Assembly: GCA_001939145.1 (NCBI GenBank)
Contig: LSRX01000077.1
Span: forward strand, 1 to 64,000
Origin: Symbiodinium microadriaticum
Taxonomy: Eukaryota > Sar > Dinophyceae > Suessiales > Symbiodiniaceae
Direction of reading: 5' to 3'
DNA: 64,000 nucleotides
Positions 54,181 through 64,000 of this stretch are shown one piece after another; position 1 is the stretch's first letter; every line of letters begins with the position of its first letter. A program made the position numbers and the translations under genes. The notes beneath the pieces are model-generated. The model saw only the letters and a list, made by a program, of their open reading frames with translations, ran no database searches and was not told the DNA's origin.

Positions 54181-54690
54181 TGTCGTTCCTTGCAAAGAAG
54201 CAAGAAACAGCGATTTTTCGGCGCCGCGCGCGCAAAGGTTTTTACTTATTAATAGTTCAGCCACCGGAGAGGTCGGCCCGGCTTTAAGTTTAGATGGGTT
54301 TTGGCTGAACTGGGGCTTGGTGATCGGGGGATGTACTGTAAGGTGTCGTTGCAGGTTTTTCAGGGTTTAGGGTTTAGGGGCTCGGGGCTAGAGTTTTCGG
54401 GTTTACGAGATTTACAGGAGTCTTGCTGAGTCTGAATACGACTTTAAGTCTTTAGTTTTAATAAAGTTGGTCGAGCACAGACAAGCTTGAGAGTTGAAAT
54501 GCAGGGCGTGGCTCAAAGCTGAAGAAGCCCTGAAACTCCATCCGCAGTCCCAATGTGAAGACCTAATGTTCTGTGGCCGGGAGATTACGTACATGGTTTT
54601 GAATTACGGGATCGTGTTCGCACACTTGTCGCCAGAACCCAAGGGTATTATTTACAGGCTGGCGCCCCTGAAACCCTAAACCGTAGTCAC

Positions 54691-54809
54691 AGGATCATGG
54701 GACTTACCAGTAGTATGTAGGGCCATTATAAGTACCTTAATTCGGGTTATGTCTAGATGTAACCAGAGTTACCTTACTTATAACCCTAAATCCTAAGTCC
54801 CCTGATCCT
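54691..54809. mobile_element. MITE-like element, TIR AGGATCATGGGACTTA
   Basis: The 16-bp inverted ends match at 15 of 16 positions (right end reverse complement AGGATCAGGGGACTTA). 119 bp; the interior includes ATAACCCTAAATCC near the right end. It ends 23 bases before the candidate exon at 54833, so it would lie in that exon's upstream intron. Related right-end fragments (TAAGTCC...TGATCC) occur near 33000 and 39455. Confidence 0.65.
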
Positions 54810-54832
54810 CCAAGTCGACCCCAAGTTCGCAG

Positions 54833-54891
54833 TGAACCAATGCCTGGAAACGAAGCCTCGTCCACCCGAAGCAAGAAACTTTTCGTACAGG
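54833..54891 (+). CDS. candidate exon, paired with 54999-55136
   Basis: After AAGTTCGCAG (AG at 54831-54832) the frame reads NQCLETKPRPPEARNFSYR and ends at AGG|GTCTAG, phase 0. The following 107-base interval (54892-54998) has GT...CAG ends, TTTAGGG-like sequence just after the donor and a strong pyrimidine tract (TTCTCTTCTCCCTG) before the acceptor. The two exons join in phase. Confidence 0.4.
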
Positions 54892-54998
54892 GTCTAGTCT
54901 TTAGGGTCGAGGGTTTAGGTTTTGTTCGCTTGAAGCTATGTGTTTTTAAGAAGTAGATTGCTGCAGCGCCGTGGTGGTCAGTTCTCTTCTCCCTGCAG

Positions 54999-55136
54999 GA
55001 GGAGCATGTGGAGAAGATCTTCCGGCTAGCCAGGGTGCGCTACGCAGTGCCTGGGCGTAGCCCCATCCCCGATGCATCAAAGCCAGAACCTCCCCTAGAC
55101 CCTCCGATGAATCCGGAAAGATTTATCGGTTCATGA
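54999..55136 (+). CDS. candidate terminal exon, 45 codons
   Basis: Directly after CTTCTCCCTGCAG|G, the most canonical 3' splice site seen in the window. It reads EEHVEKIFRLARVRYAVPGR then SPIPDASKPEPPLDPPMNPE and RFIGS before TGA (55134-55136). A helical, basic start and a proline-rich tail. No family recognised. Together with 54833-54891 this is the best-supported split gene fragment. Confidence 0.45.
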   Translation, partial: EEHVEKIFRLARVRYAVPGRSPIPDASKPEPPLDPPMNPERFIGS

Positions 55137-55792
55137 TGAAAGCTTTCGACTCCGACATTTAAGTGCTGGAAACCCGAAAGGAGCCCCGAACCGCTGAAGC
55201 ATTTAGGGCTTTTGGGTTTATAAGGATCTAGTCAGTTTGGTTTTAAGACTTTCGGCTTGTTAGTGGGTTCAAAGTAAAACGACTAGGGTGCGAGCGTTGA
55301 TCTGGGGTGTCTAGATTTTCTTCTGGGTTTAGGGTTGTTCTTGTATCATGCCAACTTGTGGCTTTGGGCTGTGCATTTATTCGCACTTCAGCATGGGTCG
55401 AGCTGACAGTGCGGGCAGCAGTCTAGTCCCTTGTGAAAAGGCTTTAGAAATTTTGCGTTTAGGGGCCTAGGATGGCTTAGGTTTCCTCCAGAGGTTAGTT
55501 CCGGTTCCATGCATTTCCATGCGTTGCTTCCTTCCGACTTCTGTTTTGCCCTCTATGTCAAGCACTCGACTTTGCTTTAGATGTTTTGTAGAGCTTGGTT
55601 TCCGGGCTGGTTTTGAATGTAAAATAGAAGGGATTGGGCTTGAGGTTTTAGTTCCTAGGCGCACAAGACATGAAAGGACACGGCAGAGACCACCTACTGA
55701 CCTGCTGCTAACTATACCGACCGGCTTCTCTCTCATTTAATTTAAGGTAGTTTGGAGGTACCCGGCTGCCAAACCACGTGAACCCTAAATCC

Positions 55793-55870
55793 GGAACTTC
55801 TGTAGATGAGGTCATGACGAACATTCCTTACGTCGAGGACGGCTTTCTCTCCCTGCAGTTTAGCAATTAA
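55793..55870 (+). CDS. candidate terminal exon
   Basis: A frame open from about 55753 to TAA at 55868-55870. It reads GTSVDEVMTNIPYVEDGFLS then LQFSN. Acidic and hydrophobic residues alternate as in a folded segment. The upstream boundary is uncertain; a CCCTAAA unit lies at 55782-55788. A G-run follows the stop. Confidence 0.32.
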   Translation, partial: GTSVDEVMTNIPYVEDGFLSLQFSN

Positions 55871-56599
55871 GGGGGGGGGGGCTCTGCGCCATCGGGCGAG
55901 ACGGGCTGGAGGGCTGTTGACCTACGGTGTCTGTCCCGGTTTCTAAGTTTAAAGTTCATACTTAGGGTTTCTGGTCGACTAGTAGGTTTAAGGAGTCCTT
56001 GGCAGGTCTAGACTAATTACATGGTCTGGTGCTAAAGTGTTCGAGCATACAGTCTGTATTCGCCGATTGAGTTCAGAATCCACACTGCATGCTCAGAAAT
56101 TCGGGGCTTTAGGGCTGCAAGGCCGCATGCTGGTTCATAAGTCACTTCTCTCTCTCAAGGGCATCATAGTAGGATTGCGTTTTCTCCTCTCGGTTTTCGC
56201 TCACTTTACCATCTGACGGTTTCGGTCTGTGGTTTCAATGTCGGAAACGCTCTCTGATAGCTTCGGGGCTTCCTTTGCCAACGGTCAGCCAGATTACCTT
56301 CCTCATGCCAATACTGTGTAAAAGCAATGTCCCACTGTAACCTGCTACCGGTGCTACAATAAACCTAAAACTCAAACCCTAAACCCTTTAAGTTGCACTT
56401 GTTGTGGAACCGGCAGCTCCCCTGCGCTCTAAGCAGGCAGAGCCGGAACACAGGATACTTGAAGAACCTGGGCTAACTTCCTTCACCCTCAACTCCTCAA
56501 CGCTCCCACCATGCACCCGCACGAGTCAGAAACTTCATGAGCTTGATAGAGCGTGTGTGGATCCCTGTACATATCCGTCCATCGATTGATCTATCTGTT

Positions 56600-56642
56600 T
56601 ATCTCTCTCTCTCTCTCTCTCTACCTAGCCCCCCCCCCCCCC
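56600..56642. repeat. CT microsatellite and polyC tract
   Basis: A run of TCTCTC units (about 56602-56620) followed after ACCTAG by about 15 consecutive C. Confidence 0.9.
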
Positions 56643-56734
56643 CATAGAAGCAATGAGTACAAGACTGTTTTCCGAGCTCGCAACCCCCAAACTCCTGAAC
56701 CCCAACCTCCCCCGAGCTCTAAAACCCCCATACC

Positions 56735-56805
56735 CGAAAGCCCTAAACCCTAAACCCCTAAACCCTATACCCTAAACCCCTAAACCCTATACCCGAAAGC
56801 CCCGA
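56735..56805. repeat. CCCTAAA-type array with ~27-bp higher-order unit
   Basis: AAACCCCTAAACCCTATACCC recurs twice with CCCTAAACCC between, a small higher-order repeat of telomere-like units. Confidence 0.85.
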
Positions 56806-57537
56806 AGCAGTTTCACCCAGGAGGAGGCGCAGCACTGGCGCCAGGATCCTCCGAAGCCCGTAACGAGCCGCTTGCGCCACCTGGAAATGACGGTTATAAA
56901 GGTTTGGGTTCATATCGGTTGTAGGGTTTGAAGCATGTTTGGATTGAAAACGCGTCAGGCATGATTGAGATTGAAGCTTCATCGTCCAAGCTTTGGGGCT
57001 TAAGCTACATTACCCTTAAACACCTAGCTAACATCCTTATATTGAGTTTAACGTTTCCTCGCTCGGACGCCCCCATTACGGTGGGTTGGGGCTTTGGGTA
57101 GGCTCAAGGCTCTGGCACTTGTGCTTTCCGGGCTCATTAAGGAGCCAAAGTCCGGGTTAGTGGCGGGATTGCATTGGGGTTTTATCTTCGGGTTTACAGT
57201 TAGGGCTCTGAAACTGTGGCAAAACCGGCTTCAGGCGTCCATGGTGTCTGGATCTACGCCCTGCCCAAACCCGGAATCTCGTCCAACCCAATACAGAGGC
57301 TAAAGGAAACGACAGCCCAAAGCCAAAGAACCTTGAACAAAACTCCAGCACAACCCCAAGCCCTAAACTCTAAACTTTAAGCCCTAAACACCCTAAACCC
57401 TTAATCCCACAAGAGCCCATGAAGCCCGAACACCCCTGATACTACCAGTACCGAGGCACAGCTCTTCGCATTGACAGCTTCCTGACGCCCGGAGCGAAAA
57501 AGTAAAGCTTTCAGCTCTCGGTTTGTGTTCAAAAATA

Positions 57538-57640
57538 CAAACCTACATACATACATACATGCATACATCCATCCATGCATGAATGCATGCATGCATACAC
57601 CCATGCATGCATTCAGTCAGTCGTTCTTTCATCCATATAC
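57538..57640. repeat. CATA/CATG tetranucleotide tract
   Basis: ACATACATACATACATGCAT-type units with CATC and CATG variants, strongly self-complementary because of GCATGC cores. Confidence 0.88.
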
Positions 57641-60172
57641 ATTAATAGACTCGATCATACACACGAGCCGTTTCACGAACTTGCAAGGGCTAGGGCTACG
57701 TTGACGGTCTCGGGGTCTAGCAGTCTTGCAGGCTTCTGTTTCGGTTCCTGGCCAACCGTATCAGTTCTTTTGTACTCTACCCTGGTATCATATTATATTA
57801 TGTCAAAGCTTATTTAGCTGTTGTATTACACTGTATTAGAGGTCTTTTTGAAGCTGGCACCCATGACCTTTCATCACTCACACAAATTTTTGGCGAAAGG
57901 CATGAAAGAGTATCTGTAGAGTCACTGTAGAGGCAGGGCTATCTCTACATGGAGCTACTTCTAGGTAGCTTTGTATGAGGACAACACCACATAAGGGCAG
58001 CCACCTACTAAATGAGGGGAACTGGGATCCTAGTGCAATTCATAATCTCGTCATCGCAGACGTAACCGCAGCTCCTAGACCCTTCAAGTCCTGGTAGGAA
58101 GCCTCGGCCCCCAGACCCCATGACCCTAAACCACAAACTGCTAAAAGCTCCTAAACGCTAAACCCTAAAACTCTAATCCCTCAGCCATGCGAGAGGGGAA
58201 AAAAACCCTAAACCCCAAGTCCTAAAGCCCTCAATCCCCAAGCTCCCTTTCATAAACTCGTAGAGCTCTTATCGATGCCTTACAAGGGGCAACCCTTAGC
58301 CATGTCTGCGAGACCTGAGGAAGGGAGACTGGATGTCCATTAGCCAGGCCTTGAAGAAGGAAGGCCTCGTAGCTTGGTCAAAAGGTTTAGGGTTTTGGGG
58401 GGTTTGGGGTTTAGGGTTTTGTGGGGTTTAGATCTTACAGGCTTCCGGGTTTAGGAAAGTTTAGGATTTAGCTTGAAGCTGTCCTGTTTGCCGTTGTGCA
58501 TCTTGTTTCTGTCATGGTTGAGGCGCCGCAGACCACATGCGAAAAGGGTTTAGGGTAAGGTCTCGAAACTTGGATCAAGGCAAAGACTGCAATTTATACT
58601 AAACTCTAAGCTCTGCACGAGCACCTGTTATGTCAGGGTGTAGGGTTTAGGGTTATGGCGATCTTTGCATGTTGTTTAGATCGTGTTTCATCTCCTCAAT
58701 TCCACGTCCGGTTTTCCGGCAAGCGGATTGTTCCGGCTGGAGACTTCGTCCATGACATTTTGGGGGCTCTCTTCGTAAGTTCTCCTTGCTTGGGGCTCTG
58801 GTCCCGGGTTGTGGGGTTTCGGGAGAACCTTGCGAGAAGGGGTTTTGGACGCTTTAGGGCTCCGAGGTTCCAGCGTCCTCGGGCTCTGGGGGGTTGCAGG
58901 ATTTTTGGGTTCAGGGCTGCAGTGCAAAGTAGTGGGGCGACTGGTCTTGGATTCCGTAGTGGACACAGGGAATTCCCAGAAATTCCCAGAATAGGGAGCC
59001 CGATATTAAACTGCTCAAGGGCAGGATTCGTAGAAGCGCTCAACATGCGGAGTGTGTGAGTTCTTAGCCATGATGCCTAGACCACCCAACACCGCAGCGC
59101 CTGAAAGGTGAATGAAGGACACCTATAAAACCTTAATAACCGTATTTTGTATATATGTAGCGGGTTTATATTCGTAAGGCTGAATCATGGGGCGTTTCTT
59201 GCCTACCAAGTAACGTGTACTTGTCATGCTTCGGTTGAAGGTGCTGCCACCTGGAGGCCGTAATGATTCGACCTCAAACGCCTGGCCCTAAACCCTAAAC
59301 CCTTAGCCCTGAAATGATCTCAAACGTCTGGCCTAAATCTCGAACACTAAATCCAACATTCGGGTCGGAATAGTGGGTAATTATATAATTTCAATAGTCC
59401 TTCCTACGTAGTCACATCCCAAAGCGCTCCTTCCATGCTGAGTGCCGAGGAAGAGAGCCTGGAGGGGGCGCAGGACAACATGTTCAGGGATTTGGGGCTC
59501 GAGGCTTAGGGAGATCGTTTAGGGTTTAGGGCTGTAGGGTCTAGGAGATTCAGGCAATGTGCGCCAGACCTGAGGGTTTCGCACTTAAGGCTTGAAGCCT
59601 CCTAAACTAAACCTTTAAAGACCACAAGGCCGTTAGCCTTAAGCTTTCCATTGTGCCGAAACTTCCCCAAACCAAACCTTACCTAAGAGACCGCAGAACC
59701 CTCGGCCCCGGGGGCCCCAAGCTCAAAGAAGAAACTTCTCTTACATTTCAGCCTTACCGAAACCCCACAGAAACACCGGAAACCCTAAGCCCTAAGCACT
59801 AGAGCTCAACCTGGAAGGACTATCTTCGCAAGTGGGCGAAGACTTACAAGCCAGAGTAGCCCCGCTTGCAAGGGAGTCCATGGGATTGCTGTTACTTGTT
59901 TGTGGTTCAGGCTTCAGATTTGGAGTTTGGTATAGTCCTCCTGGAGATAGGTGGGGGTCCTTCTTGATTTCAAGGTTGCGTGGGTTACGTGGCAGCTGTC
60001 CTGGTGCAACGGAAGTACACAAGAGAAGCCCAGAAGTTGTGCATCTAGGGTGGACATTGAAGCCCTGAACTCGAATTCAATCACCCTGAAGCTCCGAACT
60101 GAATGATAGTATCCTGTTTGAATTCCCTGAGGTTTTTTCATTTGCCTGAAAAAGGGGGCGTGGGTCCGTGCG

Positions 60173-60176
<4 letters not shown>

Positions 60177-60215
<39 letters not shown>

Positions 60216-60351
60216 CGAGAGAGAGAGAGAGTGAGAGAGTGAGTGAGTGAGTGAGTGAGTGAGTGAGTGAGTGAGGGAGAGAGGGAGAGAGGGAGAGAGG
60301 GAGAGAGATAGAGATAGAGATAGAGATAGAGATGGATATAGAGATAGAGAT
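60177..60351. repeat. polypurine GA / GAGT / GATA microsatellite
   Basis: About 175 bases of almost pure purine on the plus strand: GA units, then GAGT units (60234-60273), GGGAGA units, then GAGATA units. The frames through it are Ser/Leu or Arg/Glu artefacts. Confidence 0.95.
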
Positions 60352-60789
60352 GGAAGAAGGCGTTCTCGGGTCATGAACTGCTCTTCTGCAGTGTTTCGGA
60401 ACTTACCTGGTACCCTTTCAACCCTGAAAACCTTCAGCCCGGACCCGATGGCCCACCGGCAGACACTCCAGTATGTCTTCATGTAGGCTCCTTCCCCCTC
60501 CTTCCCGCTCAAGAACTCCTGCCATAGTTACCGGAAGTTTCCTTCGATGACGGGATTTGGCAGACTGCAGGTCCAGCCTACTACCTTGGTCGACTTATAT
60601 GAAGCCTTAAAAAGACTTTACAAACCCTAAGCCCTCAACCCCAAACCCTCCGCACCATCCTTCAAAGCCCTGTGGCTCTATAACGAAGCCCAAGAGGCTG
60701 GTAATGCTGCAAGGGCCCACTCGAGCGACTTGATGAACCCCAGAGACTCCCAGGTACAAGCGGGGCTCCCAAGCCTAAGCCCCAAGGTT

Positions 60790-60990
60790 GAGGGTCTAGG
60801 GGTTTAGGGTTTTAGGGGTTTAGGGGTTTAGGGTTTAGGGGTCTTGGGGGTCTAGGGGTTTAGGGGTTTAGGGTTTAGGGGTCTTGGGGGTTAGGGGTTT
60901 AGGGGTTTAGGGTTTAGGGGTCTTGGGGGTTAGGGGTTTAGGGTTTAGGAGTTTAGGGTTCAGGGTTTAGGGGTTTGGGGTTTTGGGTTT
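60790..60990. repeat. 39-40-bp minisatellite of TTTAGGGG units
   Basis: GTCTTGGGGGT recurs at 60841, 60881 and 60920, separated by TTTAGGGG/TTTAGGG units, giving a 39-40-base higher-order period. Confidence 0.9.
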
Positions 60991-61948
60991 TAGGGTTAAC
61001 GAAAAGGGTTCCAAGGTACATGATGGCCTCAACGCCCCACGACTGGCGTTACCCAGAGCCTGCAGCTGCTGCGACGATGAAGCCCTTGGTGAAGGCACGA
61101 TTTCTGGCTGGAGAGCTTAAGTTTATGTTTCTGTCTGCATTGCTGTATCGAGTTCTTCTAGAGTTTGTATCCAGGTGCAAAAAGGGATCGAGGGCTTGAA
61201 GTTTAGGCCTACCCTCATCCGGAGAAGGATGGCTGCTCAGGGCTGGACCTCAAAACCGTAAACCCTAAGTCGAAAGCCTAAGGCACTAAATCCCACAAAA
61301 TTCCGAAACATCCATAAGCTTCACGATGCCCGACCCCAGAGAGAAGCGTCCGAATCAAGCAGAAAGCATGCAACAAACCCCTAAACCTCTGAAACCCCTA
61401 AAACCTAAACCCTAGCCTCAAAACCTCTCTGGCGCCGTCAAGTGCGTAAGGCCTACGCAGGCTTTGGAGCATCTGAGCTATTGGAGAAGGCCATCGCGGG
61501 CTTTGAGACTTCTAGGGTTTCAGGTTTCTGGGGGTCTCATCGTTTTAACGTTTCGGCGAGTTTCGGGGTTTTGCGTCGAGATTGCTGTTTCAGGGTTCAG
61601 ATTTTGAGGGGTTGGTGATGTCTGGTTTGGGGCCTAGACGTTTAGGAACTCGGATTAAAACCCTACACTCGAAAAGCGGCTAACACTTCTGGACCCTGAA
61701 CTTTCCAGCCCTGGAAGGGAATGTCCCCAAGACCTGCAACCAACGACATCAACTGGTCTGGAATCTGATTGAACCTTTCTTGAGGCGGTAGGGTTCTGAA
61801 TCATATAGGGGCCCAACAATGAAGAAGAATAGGATTTTGGTGCAGATTATGCTTAGAGCCACCTACCATGTCAAGGCACACCTTCCCTTCTACGGAACCA
61901 TAAACCTTGAACTAACTTCCACCCGGCCCATGTATGAGTCCCAACCCC

Positions 61949-62020
61949 CCCCCCCCCCAAAAAAAAAAAAACAAACAAACAAACAGACACACACACACAC
62001 ACACAAAACAACAACAAAAA
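61949..62020. repeat. polyC, polyA, CAAA and CA tract
   Basis: About 14 C, then 12 A, CAAA units, a CA run (61988-62004) and A-rich sequence. A likely slippage hotspot and possible assembly-error site. Confidence 0.92.
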
Positions 62021-64000
62021 AAAGAACAAGTCTAGTGTCGTCCCTGCACGCGATACAGTCAGCTGGGCGGGAGGGGCAAGCAACCCTAAAGCCGGAAATC
62101 TTCAAGAGACCCCGTGTGAGGTGGTGGCACCCGTCTGTGAGGACAGCCGATGCACAGACCGAGGTGTTTAGGACTTGATGTCCAGGTTATCTTCGTATTT
62201 GAGTCATGGATTCACCGATTGGAAAATTGGGAAAGTCCTGTATTAGGATTTAGGGCAGGAAGGTGTATTGGGGATTGAAGTGTTTAGGCTGTAAGGATGT
62301 CCGGGTGTCATGGGACGTTAGGGTTTAGTGTTTAGGGTGTAGGGACGATTTCATGGCATACGATGGAAGGCAACACTTACCAAGACCTAGTCCTTGAATT
62401 AAGGGTGCCTTATGGTTTGTACGCTGCAACACACTACCCCACCCCCCACAACCGTTTTCTAGTTATTATCAAGGCCAATATAAATCGGGGCATTAGAGCC
62501 AGAGATCGCTTTAGGAGCCCCTTACTTTCTGAAAGTGGCCAGGGTCGTCATCCGGGCGATCCCTGTTAGGGCTTGGGGTGTAGGGTTTAGCTCTAACCCT
62601 AAATTTTAAATCGCTGAACCGTCAACAGCCGTCGAGCAGGCGCGACTTTTGAGCTGGGTTCGCAGCGCGGCGCGGTGTTAAGGCAACTGACATCAACGGA
62701 CTCCAACCTCTGTTATACTCCAGCGTGACGTAGCCCAAACTTATGGCCAACGCCCAACTTCAACCTGGGGTAAACTACGAGAGGCCACTTTCTTGGAGCG
62801 CTGCAAGTACGTGGTGATTTCACAACTCGAGCCACCGTAAACGCCTGAAATCCTAAAACTGAAGGAGTCTTCCGAAGGCTCGGGGATTCTAGCTTTGCAC
62901 TACCGCCGCAGGCATTTTGCTTTGCTGTTTCCTGTGGATCCTAGAGTCATGTTGAGGGAACCGGGCTCAGCAACGTCACGGGTTCAATCTAGAGTTTACG
63001 GAGAGGGTTTGGCCTAAACCCCTACAGCAGAGAAGGTCGGAAGTGGGCCTGCCTTGAAATGAATTCTATCAGGGCTGAAGAACTACTAATCGTATCCTCT
63101 AATAGTCCTTATATGTAGTACATAAGTAAAGTATAATCTCCCCCAAAACCAACTCTTCACGTCTTCTATAACTGGTATTATGAGGCTCCAAGGTAGACAG
63201 TTTTCCCACTTCAGCCATAGGTATTGGACGAGGGTGTAGACTGTGACCCATGCGTACCAAAGGTCCTGAACCCTTGTTTTTTATTGCCCCTGGCCGGTCG
63301 GGCGTGCCTGTGAAACATGGGCGACTCCCCAGTCTTTCGGCGACGGCGGAGGTGGACTGACTGGAACACACTGTGGGGTTTGGCATCCTAAGCTCTTAGC
63401 TGCAAACTTCAGGGTTGCGGGGTTTCTGTATTGGCAGCATATGAGAGTCTGTAGCTCTTCGTAACTTTGGCTTGGTCACGAGGGTTGTGGAATCAACATC
63501 TTTTCTCCGTAGGTCTTATACTGCCTCCTGTAGCATGCACAGCCCTGTCCATAAGCCTCAAAAACCCATTATGGTGCTTGCGATTCCTCTGCTTGTATGT
63601 TTGCCCGGCCCCTGTTTTTGGCCTCCTGAATCTTGGCTAGGCAGCGACATCCGGATACTTTGAGTCTGGAGATGTTTAGTCAGGGTTTTTGCAGCCCCTC
63701 CTCAAAAAGGGTTTGAAGTCTAAGCCCCTAGCTTTACACTGGCTCAGAATCATTAAGAAGCCCGAGACGAGAACCCTAGGTAGATGGCGCACAGAGGCTT
63801 CTTGAGCTGGCGGCCTATAGGGTTTAAGCGGATGGAAACCGCAAACCTGCACCACAGGAAGACTACAGACAACCTCTTTAGCTATCGGTGAGATGGCGGC
63901 AGCTGTAAATTTTTTTCCCGACAATTTAAAGTAAATCCCACCGTTCTGCTGTGAGGCTACGACCCTGTCGCGAGCCCGAGCCTGTAGCGGCTTCCGTGGA

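Larger units (their letters stand above)
57900..63999. other. repeat-rich DNA, no secure gene
   Basis: Degenerate telomere-like tracts, a GA polypurine block (60177-60351), a TTTAGGGG minisatellite (60790-60990) and a polyC/polyA/CA tract (61949-62020). Plus-strand frames near 58655-59059 and 60975-61199 and minus-strand frames near 63099-63386 are open but carry no recognised motif. Confidence 0.5.

Overview
The window looks like nuclear DNA from a protist or alga. My best guess is a dinoflagellate or related photosynthetic alveolate, at moderate confidence. Four things point that way: TTTAGGG-type (plant/alveolate) telomere-like sequence scattered over about 60 kb; very low gene density; an organelle-type mTERF repeat protein with an Arg-rich presequence; and a Merlin/IS1595-type transposase whose zinc ribbon resembles dinoflagellate copies. 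No operons or bacterial signals are visible. I recognised no rRNA, tRNA, CRISPR array or riboswitch.

Only two protein loci are secure. At 44511-46235 (+) lies an intact, intronless 574-residue protein: a targeting-like N-terminus, a PD-(D/E)XK/RAP-like domain, and an array of mTERF repeats with an exact 36-residue period. At about 51929-54180 lies a decayed Merlin/IS1595-type DNA transposon. Its zinc-ribbon ORF (52224-52763) and DDE ORF (52741-53658) are out of frame with each other, and short tandem arrays carrying the same 15-mer lie on both sides.

Elsewhere there are short open stretches, many next to plausible GT or AG splice signals, that may be exons of split genes. The best are 54833-54891 plus 54999-55136, 42562-42648 and 24442-24543. 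They are reported at low to moderate confidence because reading frames alone are weak evidence at this length; I caught myself finding two equally persuasive frames in the same DNA more than once. Several sit between a CCCTAAA-rich tract upstream and a TTTAGGG-rich tract downstream, so the putative introns would start G-rich and end C-rich.

Layout: 1-318 trinucleotide microsatellite. 319 to about 4.3 kb, unassigned DNA lacking telomere-like motifs. 4.3-44 kb, degenerate CCCTAAA/TTTAGGG DNA with candidate exons, a 730-base assembly gap (13966-14695), minisatellites and many ~100-bp inverted-repeat (MITE-like) elements from at least seven families. 44.5-46.2 kb, the mTERF gene. 46.3-51.9 kb, more telomere-like intergenic DNA. 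51.9-54.2 kb, the transposon. 54.7-64 kb, candidate exons followed by repeat-rich DNA with GA, CA, CATG and polyC/polyA tracts. The MITE-like elements, the telomere-like tracts and the candidate splice sites often touch, which makes an introner-like origin for some introns worth testing.
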